A stretch of DNA of 5,120 bases from Helicobacteraceae bacterium. GTDB lineage: Bacteria; Campylobacterota; Campylobacteria; Campylobacterales; Sulfurimonadaceae. The position numbers were made by a program, and so were the translations under genes. Position 1 is the first letter of the stretch. The number at the start of each line of letters is the position of its first letter. The notes below the pieces were generated by a model. That model ran no database searches. It saw only the letters and a program-made list of their open reading frames with translations, and was not told where the DNA came from. Shown here piece by piece: positions 1 to 5,120 of the stretch. Location: assembly GCA_030642185.1 (NCBI GenBank), contig DAOWOG010000136.1, positions 1 through 5,120 of the forward strand. Direction: 5' to 3'.

Positions 1-66
1 TCCTATTTTATGTTTATTAAATTATAAAGGGTAAACTTCTTTTGGTTATCCTGAGGAAAATTAAAA

Positions 67-342
67 ATGATTCCATTTACAGATGAAGAGTTACAGTCAC
101 CGGTAGAGACCGTTATAGAAAAAGTACGTCCTTCAATTGCTCTTGATGGCGGAGATATCAAACTTTTGGCCGTTAAAAACGGAAAAGTATATGTTCAGCT
201 TGGCGGAGCATGTGTCGGATGCGGCAGTGCCGGAAATACATTAAAATATGGTGTTGAAAGACAGTTGAGAATGGATATCCATCCTGAGTTGCTTGTGATT
301 AACGTTCCGTTTGGAATGGAGAATCAAATCGATTCAATGTAA
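67..342 (+). CDS. NifU C-terminal (NFU) domain Fe-S cluster scaffold/carrier protein
   Basis: This 91-residue protein is essentially a stand-alone NFU domain. It has the family signature: a DGGD stretch at residues 27-30, a GKVYVQLGGAC strand-turn, and the CxxC pair C49-V-G-C52. In the family this pair holds a [4Fe-4S] or [2Fe-2S] cluster at a dimer interface for delivery to apo-proteins in the cytoplasm. The N-terminal IscU-like and central ferredoxin-like domains of full NifU are absent, which is usual for the small Nfu proteins of this group. The ATG at 67 is supported by an AGGA Shine-Dalgarno at 54-57. The next gene follows after 22 nt, so the two are probably co-transcribed. Whether it acts as scaffold or carrier cannot be told from sequence. 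The family call is firm. Confidence 0.93.
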   Translation: MIPFTDEELQSPVETVIEKVRPSIALDGGDIKLLAVKNGKVYVQLGGACVGCGSAGNTLKYGVERQLRMDIHPELLVINVPFGMENQIDSM

Positions 343-364
343 AAAAAAGAATTTATAAGTGTAT

Positions 365-949
365 ATGAAAACAGTCAATAAACATAAAATACTGGCATTA
401 GCCAATGAACATTTTTCAAATGAGCAGTATGCACAGGCTTTGCGAAATTATGCATTGGTTTTAAAAGATTTTCCGGAAACAAAGGCGGCTTATAACGGAG
501 CAATCCTTTCTGAAATGGCGATGAGCGGTGAAAGCGGTGCTGAGGCACTTTTCGACTATTACGATGTGCTGCGTGAGGATAATGTTGATCAGGCAGATAC
601 CATTATCGCCGAGATCCTCGAGACAATGAATGGTACACTCGATCAGCTTGGCGAACTTTTTAATGAACCGATTAAATCCCGTATAGTCTATGAAGACGGT
701 ATCTTATACAGTGAATTTAAAGAGTTGGTAGAAGATAACGGTGATTTTAAACGAATTTTTGAAAATATCATGTTCTCGACACGGGTTATTATTACCGAAA
801 AAGAAGATTTTGTCGATTTCCTTGAAAACTTAATCGAATATAACTACCGTGAAATGGCATTAAGCTATCTTGAAAGTGCTCTGGCAGTTTACGTTAATGA
901 CACACAGCTGCGAAAACTGCTGCGAAGCCTGGCAAAAAAGGCTGGCTGA
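365..949 (+). CDS. TPR-like protein of unknown function, conserved-type neighbour of murE
   Basis: This is a soluble, acidic, largely helical protein of 194 residues with no signal peptide or membrane segment. The N-terminal stretch (about residues 5-40; LALANEHFSNEQYAQALRNY) has the small/large alternation of a tetratricopeptide repeat. A second helix pair near the C-terminus (about 145-190, including NYREMALSYLESALAVY) looks TPR-like too. The middle, about 60-140, shows no motif I recognise. No catalytic residues are evident, so a protein-binding or assembly role is an inference only. I chose ATG 365; an in-frame GTG at 359 would add two residues, and neither start has a strong Shine-Dalgarno in the A-rich gap. 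The stop at 947-949 directly abuts the murE start, suggesting translational coupling. Confidence 0.8.
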   Translation: MKTVNKHKILALANEHFSNEQYAQALRNYALVLKDFPETKAAYNGAILSEMAMSGESGAEALFDYYDVLREDNVDQADTIIAEILETMNGTLDQLGELFNEPIKSRIVYEDGILYSEFKELVEDNGDFKRIFENIMFSTRVIITEKEDFVDFLENLIEYNYREMALSYLESALAVYVNDTQLRKLLRSLAKKAG

Positions 950-1597
950 TTGAAAATAGAACTTCCTGAGCAACCGTTTCGCTATGTGACGGAAAACTCA
1001 ACTGAATGTACAGAAGATACCGCATTTGTACTGACAGCGCAAAACAGAAAATACCTTGAAGATGCAAAGTCCAGAAATGCCCATTCCATTATAGCTGCTG
1101 AAAGCGTGGCCCATCTGTTTGGGTTGAATCGTATTAAAATTATCGGTATCACCGGTACAAACGGCAAAACGACGACGGCAAGCGCTATCTACTCGCTGTT
1201 GCTTGATCTTGGCTATAAAGCGGCCATGCAAGGCACGCGCGGCTTTTTTATGAACGATGCGGTGGTGGAAGGAAAATCGTTGACAACACCCAGCGTCTTG
1301 AATACCTATCGTCATATATATCAGGCGGTGGCAAGCGGCTGTGAGTATTTTATCATGGAAGTAAGTTCGCATGCGATTGCGCAGCAGCGGATCGAAGGCA
1401 TACCTTTTGAGCTTAAGGTATTGACCAATATCACCCAGGATCATCTTGATTATCATAAAGATCTGGATGAATATATCCGTATTAAAAACAGTTTCTTTAA
1501 AGATGACGGGAAGAAACTGATCAATCGTGATGAGAGCCGCACCGATTTTAACTTTAAAAATGCCTATACTTATGCTTCTGAAAGTCCGGCATCCTAG
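950..1597 (+). CDS. murE: MurE N-terminal half, ended by an in-frame TAG
   Basis: This is the first 215 codons of UDP-N-acetylmuramoyl-L-alanyl-D-glutamate ligase, the cytoplasmic enzyme that adds the third stem-peptide residue in peptidoglycan synthesis. Visible are a short N-terminal domain (about 1-62), the ATP-binding P-loop GITGTNGKTT (66-75), TTPS (112-115) for UDP-MurNAc-dipeptide contact, the MEVSSHA motif (136-142), HLDYH (165-169), and K179 in the position of the carbamylated lysine of Mur ligases. The N-domain is much shorter than in E. coli MurE; short forms are typical of Campylobacterota. Translation starts at TTG 950 immediately after the upstream TGA, with AAGG just upstream. 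The frame stops at TAG 1595-1597 but continues as murE directly afterwards. Without the rest of the central domain and the C-terminal domain, this half should not be active alone. Confidence 0.88.
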   Translation: MKIELPEQPFRYVTENSTECTEDTAFVLTAQNRKYLEDAKSRNAHSIIAAESVAHLFGLNRIKIIGITGTNGKTTTASAIYSLLLDLGYKAAMQGTRGFFMNDAVVEGKSLTTPSVLNTYRHIYQAVASGCEYFIMEVSSHAIAQQRIEGIPFELKVLTNITQDHLDYHKDLDEYIRIKNSFFKDDGKKLINRDESRTDFNFKNAYTYASESPAS

Positions 1598-2245
1598 GTG
1601 ATGGCTTATTCGCTCAATGACGGCATCAGTGTCGCACTGCAGCATTTTGAGCAGATTGAGTCTTTTCACTCTCCGATGCACGGATTCTTCAATATCTACA
1701 ATCTGGTTGCAGCAATCGGTGCTGTCCACCAGGTTACGGATAAGAGTCTTGCCGAGATCTGCGAAGAGGTTGATAATTTTATCGGTGTCAGCGGCCGTAT
1801 GGAGGTTGTCAGTGACAACCCTCTGGTGATCGTTGATTTCGCACATACTCCGGACGGTATGCAGCAGGTTCTCAATGCATTGAAAGAGAAAGAGATCCTG
1901 GTCGTTTTCGGCGCCGGCGGCGATCGGGATAAGAGCAAACGTTCATTGATGGGGAAAATTGCCGCATCACTGGCCAAGAAGATCTATGTTACAAGTGATA
2001 ACCCGCGTAACGAAGATCCGGACGCCATTATAGAGGATATCCTTGAAGGGATTGAAGATCGCAGCAATGTCGTTGTTTATGCCGATCGACGCCGGGCAAT
2101 CGGCAAAGCCCTTGAAGAGCGTGAAGGGGATGAGATCGTGGTCATTCTCGGTAAAGGTGATGAAACCTATCAGATCATATATGATCAGAAACTGCCTTTT
2201 GATGACCGTGAAGTAGTCCGTGAGCTGCTCAAGGAAGTAATGTGA
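1598..2245 (+). CDS. murE: MurE C-terminal half, downstream of the in-frame TAG
   Basis: This is the same reading frame as the 950-1597 segment, separated only by the TAG. It begins with the last part of the central Mur ligase domain (HSPMHGFFNIYNLVAA, residues 24-39 of this piece), then the C-terminal domain with GRMEVV (66-71), FAHTPDGM (81-88), GAGGDRDKSKR (105-115), DNPR (134-137) and GKGDE (185-189). DNPR and the Glu of GKGxE are the meso-diaminopimelate-recognising elements of MurE, so the ancestral enzyme adds mDAP rather than lysine. GTG 1598 and ATG 1601 follow the stop at once and could allow re-initiation. However, the AGGTG before the ATG is too close for a normal Shine-Dalgarno, so independent translation is speculative. 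The end overlaps the next gene by GTGA. Confidence 0.87.
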   Translation: MMAYSLNDGISVALQHFEQIESFHSPMHGFFNIYNLVAAIGAVHQVTDKSLAEICEEVDNFIGVSGRMEVVSDNPLVIVDFAHTPDGMQQVLNALKEKEILVVFGAGGDRDKSKRSLMGKIAASLAKKIYVTSDNPRNEDPDAIIEDILEGIEDRSNVVVYADRRRAIGKALEEREGDEIVVILGKGDETYQIIYDQKLPFDDREVVRELLKEVM

Positions 2246-2802
2246 AGAAGCTGATACTGATCATATTAATGTCTGTTGCGGCATGGGCCCAAGCAGGTAT
2301 TTATACCGGTTTTGGTACGAGTTATTCCAGTGAACACTTTACGGCAATCAGCACCGGTTTTGAAGAAAAAACCATGAGTGCAGCCATGCAAAGTGTAAAG
2401 GTGAAGGCCGGATATGGTGTTCGCGGCGGTTATGCGATTGAAGTGGCACTGGGTTATGGCGAGTATGATAAAAACATCTTTTCTGATAATGACGGCGAAT
2501 TTATCTCTTTAGATCTCGATATTATTAAATCATTTGATTTTGATCTCGGTTTTCAACCCTTTATCAAATTGGGGTTCGGTGCCGGATATATGACAGTTGA
2601 TCGTGTATTGGAAAGTTCGCTTGCGAACGGAAGTTTTCAAGTAGGAGGAGGGGTCTACATCCCTCTGGGAAGCAGTTTTGAAATCGAGATGAATGTCATC
2701 TATCGGGGAAGAAACTGGGAAAATGTTGATCTTATAGGAGATCCTGCGGAAGTGTCGACTTCGGTAGTGGAACCGTATATCGGTCTTAACTACCGCTTTT
2801 AA
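2242..2802 (+). CDS. Predicted small outer-membrane beta-barrel protein, exported
   Basis: The product has 186 residues. It starts with a classic signal peptide (KK, then a hydrophobic LILIILMSVAAW core) and a probable signal peptidase I site AQA|G at residues 16-19. The mature part is rich in Gly and aromatics and shows alternating hydrophobic strands such as GYGVRGGYAIEVALGYGEYD, FDLGFQPFIKLGFGAGYMTV and SFQVGGGVYIPLG. It ends in YIGLNYRF with a terminal Phe, as in barrels inserted by the BAM machinery. This resembles OmpA-like or OmpW-like 8-strand barrels, but I cannot assign a subfamily or ligand. The GTG start at 2242 overlaps the murE stop by 4 nt, with AAGGAAG just upstream, indicating translational coupling. 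A function in murein metabolism is not implied by sequence. Confidence 0.78.
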   Translation: MKKLILIILMSVAAWAQAGIYTGFGTSYSSEHFTAISTGFEEKTMSAAMQSVKVKAGYGVRGGYAIEVALGYGEYDKNIFSDNDGEFISLDLDIIKSFDFDLGFQPFIKLGFGAGYMTVDRVLESSLANGSFQVGGGVYIPLGSSFEIEMNVIYRGRNWENVDLIGDPAEVSTSVVEPYIGLNYRF

Positions 2803-2814
2803 GGGAATTGGTAT

Positions 2815-3450
2815 ATGAAGAAAATATCTATCAAAAACGTACAGTATACCCTCTTGCTATCAGTGTTGATCCTGTTTCTTTCGGGATGCGGAAGTGATAA
2901 AACCAATGATGACAGGTTGGTTGTCGAGATTGATTCGATTGAAATTGTTGCCAGCAAAGAGCACATTCTTTCGATTGAAACGATGCAGTTCAATGCAACT
3001 GCAACTTACGATGACGCAAGTACACGTGATATTACACCTCACGTAACATGGTCATCTTCAAACATATCAATTGCCACGGTCAACACATCAGGATTATTGA
3101 CTCCGAGAGGGCCTGGCGGTGATTTTAATGTCACAACAGGATATGGAGGCTTTTACCATAAGATGCCGTTAAAGATTATTCCTCTGGTTGAAATCAGCAT
3201 GAGTGCACCGGAGGGAAATCTAAGTGTCAATTCAATTTACCAAATGAATGCGATGGGACGTTTTTATGCCGATGGCGAAGATAATGTTTCCGAAGATATT
3301 ACATCACGAGTCTTATGGAGTACATCCGACACGAATATCTCTGCAATTGATGGATTTGGATTGATGTATACGTTTAATGCAGGAACGGTAGAAGCAAATG
3401 CTACACTGTTTGGTATTAATGATATGCTGGAATTAAATATTACTGAATAA
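2815..3450 (+). CDS. Predicted lipoprotein with two Big_2-like (bacterial Ig-like) domains
   Basis: The 211-residue product has a lipoprotein signal: a KKISIK n-region, a hydrophobic core, and the lipobox L22-S-G-C25, giving a lipid-modified Cys25. Gly follows at +2, so outer-membrane retention is plausible but not certain. After a short polar linker come two Ig-like repeats, about residues 37-122 and 124-210. The first contains MQFNATATYDD, DITPHVTWSSSN and IATVNTSGLL; the second has the matching YQMNAMGRF, DITSRVLWSTSDTN and ISAIDGFGL. This pattern (ATATYDDG..DVT..VTWSSSN..VATVS..GLVT) is the hallmark of Big_2 domains, found in surface adhesins and polysaccharide-associated proteins. ATG 2815 is preceded by AAGGGA (2801-2806), 12 nt after the barrel gene. 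A surface or periplasmic partner of that barrel is an inference from adjacency only. Confidence 0.82.
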   Translation: MKKISIKNVQYTLLLSVLILFLSGCGSDKTNDDRLVVEIDSIEIVASKEHILSIETMQFNATATYDDASTRDITPHVTWSSSNISIATVNTSGLLTPRGPGGDFNVTTGYGGFYHKMPLKIIPLVEISMSAPEGNLSVNSIYQMNAMGRFYADGEDNVSEDITSRVLWSTSDTNISAIDGFGLMYTFNAGTVEANATLFGINDMLELNITE

Positions 3451-3494
3451 CCTGTACTGAATTGAACAGTAAATTAATATCATTTTAATTTCGC

Positions 3495-3500
3495 TATAAT
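3495..3500 (+). promoter_or_regulatory. Candidate sigma-70 -10 box (TATAAT) for the ferredoxin-panD-ybaB genes
   Basis: A perfect TATAAT sits 27 nt before the ferredoxin start, within a 77-nt AT-rich gap, followed by a GC-rich ACGCGCC where transcription would begin. No good -35 is spaced correctly (TTAATA at 3474-3479 is weak, with a 15-nt spacer), which fits Campylobacterota promoters. The predicted leader is about 20 nt and contains the GGAGA (3517-3521) ribosome binding site. Confidence 0.6.
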
Positions 3501-3527
3501 ACGCGCCAAAAAATATGGAGAATCAAT

Positions 3528-3902
3528 ATGGGACTACCTCAACCGGCTTTTTACATTTTCAAATGTGAGCAATCTTCCCCTCCCGGCATGCCAAAACCAA
3601 GCTGTGTCAGTCCGCAGACACAGGATCTTTTTCAGCATTTAGCGCAAACTTTGATGCAAAAAGGTATAATCGGAACAGTACAGCCGATCCGTTCAGCATG
3701 TTTAAACCGCTGTAACGCCGGACCGGTTATGTTAGTAGAACCCGGACATACAATGTATACAGGTCTGGATAAACAAAAAATCGATCGTATCATCGATGAG
3801 CATATCATCGGTGGCGTACCGGTTGCCGAGTATATCATTCCTGATGAGTTATGGGATGAACCGATTACGCCAAAAGATATGATGACACAAATGGGAAGAT
3901 AA
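3528..3902 (+). CDS. (2Fe-2S) ferredoxin domain-containing protein, thioredoxin-like fold
   Basis: This 124-residue cytoplasmic protein has four cysteines at positions 13, 26, 58 and 62. The arrangement (Cys, 12-residue gap, Cys, then CLNRC followed by GPVMLVEPG) is that of thioredoxin-like [2Fe-2S] ferredoxins, as in the Clostridium pasteurianum/Aquifex Fd family and the NuoE C-terminal region. It is a probable electron carrier, but the partner is unknown. The Lys/Pro-rich first loop (SSPPGMPKPS, 16-25) and the 40-residue tail ending DELWDEPITPKDMMTQMGR are typical of the stand-alone proteobacterial form. The start at ATG 3528 has GGAGA at a normal distance. It heads a short operon with panD 6 nt downstream; no metabolic link between the two is obvious. 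Confidence 0.87.
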   Translation: MGLPQPAFYIFKCEQSSPPGMPKPSCVSPQTQDLFQHLAQTLMQKGIIGTVQPIRSACLNRCNAGPVMLVEPGHTMYTGLDKQKIDRIIDEHIIGGVPVAEYIIPDELWDEPITPKDMMTQMGR

Positions 3903-3908
3903 AAGATA

Positions 3909-4274
3909 ATGACCATCGAAATGCTTTACAGTAAAATTCACCGTGCGACGGTAACTGACGCTAACCTGAATTATGTCGGTTCTATTACGATCGACGAAGA
4001 ACTTCTTGAAGCTTCGAAAATGCGTGTCGGTCAAAAAGTAGAGATTTTAAATATCAATAACGGTGAGCGTTTTTCGACCTATATCATTTTAGGCCAGCGA
4101 GGCGGACGTGAAATCTGCCTTAATGGTGCAGCAGCACGTAAAGTGCATAAAGGTGACAAAGTGATCATTGTCGCCTATGCTACCTACAATGATAAAGACC
4201 TTGAAACGTATGAACCGACAGTTGTTCTTGTCAATGACGAGAATACTATCACTGAAGTATTAAAGAGTATCTGA
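3909..4274 (+). CDS. panD: Aspartate 1-decarboxylase precursor (beta-alanine for pantothenate/CoA)
   Basis: PanD decarboxylates L-aspartate to beta-alanine in the cytoplasm, feeding pantothenate synthesis. This 121-residue protein has normal family length. It contains the self-cleavage site Y22-V-G24|S25, where Ser25 becomes the catalytic pyruvoyl group. Other conserved residues seen in the E. coli numbering register are K9, R54 and Y58, plus N72-G-A-A-A76, which surrounds the substrate carboxylate. The start at ATG 3909 gives the standard MxxxML(Y/Q)xKxHR N-terminus; GGGAAG at 3893-3898, inside the ferredoxin end, can serve as ribosome binding site. The stop overlaps the ybaB start in TGATG. 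No maturation factor (PanM/PanZ) is visible nearby, in line with self-processing outside enterobacteria. Confidence 0.97.
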   Translation: MTIEMLYSKIHRATVTDANLNYVGSITIDEELLEASKMRVGQKVEILNINNGERFSTYIILGQRGGREICLNGAAARKVHKGDKVIIVAYATYNDKDLETYEPTVVLVNDENTITEVLKSI

Positions 4275-4588
4275 TGTTTGGAAATATGAATATGGGTGAT
4301 CTTGGCAAGATGCTCGAAGGCATGCAGGAGCAGGCTCAAAAAGTGCAAGAGGAACTTGCTTCCAAAGAGTTTACCGTTAAAACGGGCGGCGGTATGGTAA
4401 AAGTGACTATGAACGGCAACGGTGAAGCCATTGATGTTGATGTCGATGATTCACTGCTTGAAGATAAAGAGTCACTTCAGATTCTTTTGATCGCTGCGAT
4501 CAACGATGCCAATAAAATGGTTGAAGACAACAAGAAAAACAGTGCGATGGGAATGTTTGGCGGAGCGAATCCCTTTGCACAATCCTAA
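4274..4588 (+). CDS. YbaB/EbfC family nucleoid-associated DNA-binding protein
   Basis: The 104-residue protein matches the YbaB/EbfC family throughout. It has an N-terminal Met/Gly-rich lead ([14 protein letters not shown]), a long amphipathic helix (about 9-31, GKMLEGMQEQAQKVQEELAS), the core strand region VKTGGGMVKVTMNGNGEAIDVDVD, then LLEDKESLQILLIAAINDANK and a flexible tail ending in GMFGGANPFAQS. Family members form dimers shaped like tweezers and bind DNA with low or modest specificity. In many bacteria ybaB sits beside dnaX and recR, whereas here it follows panD, overlapping its stop by 1 nt (TGATG), and precedes an isoprenoid synthase. An AAAGAG at 4262-4267 is a possible ribosome binding site. 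Confidence 0.93.
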   Translation: MFGNMNMGDLGKMLEGMQEQAQKVQEELASKEFTVKTGGGMVKVTMNGNGEAIDVDVDDSLLEDKESLQILLIAAINDANKMVEDNKKNSAMGMFGGANPFAQS

Positions 4589-4597
4589 TGAAGCAAT

Positions 4598-4647
4598 GGT
4601 CGGTTAAAACCGACCCTACAATACCGTAGGTTCGGTTTTAACCGAAC
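4598..4647. repeat. Compound palindrome: two 8-bp-stem hairpins forming a 22-nt inverted repeat
   Basis: The left unit 4598-4615 is GGTCGGTT-AA-AACCGACC and the right unit 4630-4647 is GTTCGGTT-TT-AACCGAAC. Each is a palindrome with an 8-bp stem. The arms 4598-4619 and 4626-4647 also pair with each other at 20 of 22 positions around a 6-nt centre (AATACC). The form resembles REP/BIME-type extragenic palindromes or a very short non-autonomous element. It lies 10 nt after ybaB and could also terminate transcription or stabilise mRNA, though there is no strong downstream T-run on the + strand. Confidence 0.75.
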
Positions 4648-4656
4648 AAATCAATA

Positions 4657-4674
4657 TGTAAATAAAAATTTACA
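4657..4674. promoter_or_regulatory. AT-rich dyad TGTAAAT-N4-ATTTACA, possible operator
   Basis: A perfect 7-bp inverted repeat with an AAAA centre lies directly upstream of a TATAAT at 4679-4684, where a dimeric regulator could block RNA polymerase. I do not recognise the consensus, and the very AT-rich context makes chance occurrence plausible. Confidence 0.3.
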
Positions 4675-4678
4675 AACA

Positions 4679-5120
<442 letters not shown>

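Larger units (their letters stand above)
950..2245 (+). pseudogene. murE: murE as a whole: one 431-codon-span frame interrupted by amber codon 216
   Basis: The two murE segments are collinear and in the same frame: 215 codons, TAG, 215 codons. There is no frameshift and no loss of motifs on either side. The total span fits a full Campylobacterota MurE (roughly 430-450 residues). It can be read as an interrupted gene, a recent null allele, a suppressed amber, or a sequence error. The good preservation on both sides argues against long-standing decay, and no other murE copy is present in this window. Confidence 0.6.

Noticed and set aside
23..28. TATAAA upstream of the NFU gene as a -10 box
   Set aside because: The upstream sequence is cut by the window edge, so no -35 or context can be judged. 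AT-rich spacers produce such hexamers often.
998..1846. 282-codon open frame on the - strand across murE, not interrupted at the murE TAG
   Set aside because: It lies opposite strongly conserved murE coding sequence, its translation is low-complexity Ile/Cys/Arg-rich with no recognisable motif, and it has no upstream ribosome binding site context. It is a shadow of the murE codon pattern.
1617..1977. Short alternative frames on both strands inside the second half of murE
   Set aside because: They overlap motif-bearing MurE sequence (GRMEVV, HTPDGM, GDRDKSKR) and give Ser/Leu/Arg-rich translations without family features.
3451..3471. Weak inverted repeat TACTG-N7-CAGTA after the lipoprotein gene, considered as a terminator
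   Set aside because: The stem is only 5 bp and no T-run follows directly. It is not convincing as an intrinsic terminator in this AT-rich gap.
4598..4647. Possible CRISPR-like or insertion-sequence interpretation of the palindromes
   Set aside because: There are only two units with a short spacer, inverted rather than direct, with no transposase gene and no clear target duplication around them.

Overview
The window looks like chromosomal core DNA from a Campylobacterota (epsilonproteobacterial) lineage, most like Sulfurimonas, Sulfurovum or relatives. I infer this from moderate to low GC, tightly packed co-directional genes, a MurE with a very short N-terminal domain, AT-rich promoters with a clear -10 and no obvious -35, and the gene neighbourhood. 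Genus-level placement is not certain. All genes lie on the + strand.

Region 1 (67-3450) is a near-continuous gene train: an NFU-type Fe-S protein, a TPR-like protein of unknown function, murE (peptidoglycan precursor synthesis), a small predicted outer-membrane beta-barrel protein and a Big_2-like lipoprotein. Gaps are 22 nt or less, or the genes abut or overlap, so these genes are probably co-transcribed. The last two look like envelope accessory genes appended to the murE operon.

The most striking feature is that murE is broken by a single in-frame TAG (1595-1597). Both halves are otherwise well-preserved murE in the same frame, with the P-loop, the carbamylated-Lys region, DNPR and GKGxE all intact. 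murE is normally essential, so this is a sequencing or assembly error, a very recent nonsense change or small deletion, or a gene rescued by suppression or by a split protein.

Region 2 (3495-4588) has its own TATAAT promoter and carries a thioredoxin-like [2Fe-2S] ferredoxin, panD (beta-alanine for pantothenate and CoA) and a YbaB/EbfC nucleoid-associated protein, tightly packed or overlapping.

Region 3 (4589-4749) is the only sizeable gap. It holds a 50-nt compound palindrome made of two small hairpins that can also pair with each other, an AT-rich dyad that could be an operator, and two candidate -10 boxes. These lie in front of a polyprenyl diphosphate synthase gene (ispA-like, from 4750) that runs off the window end. 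I see no CRISPR array, tRNA, rRNA or transposase gene, and no clear novel multi-gene system. The broken murE and the compound palindrome are the items that merit checking.
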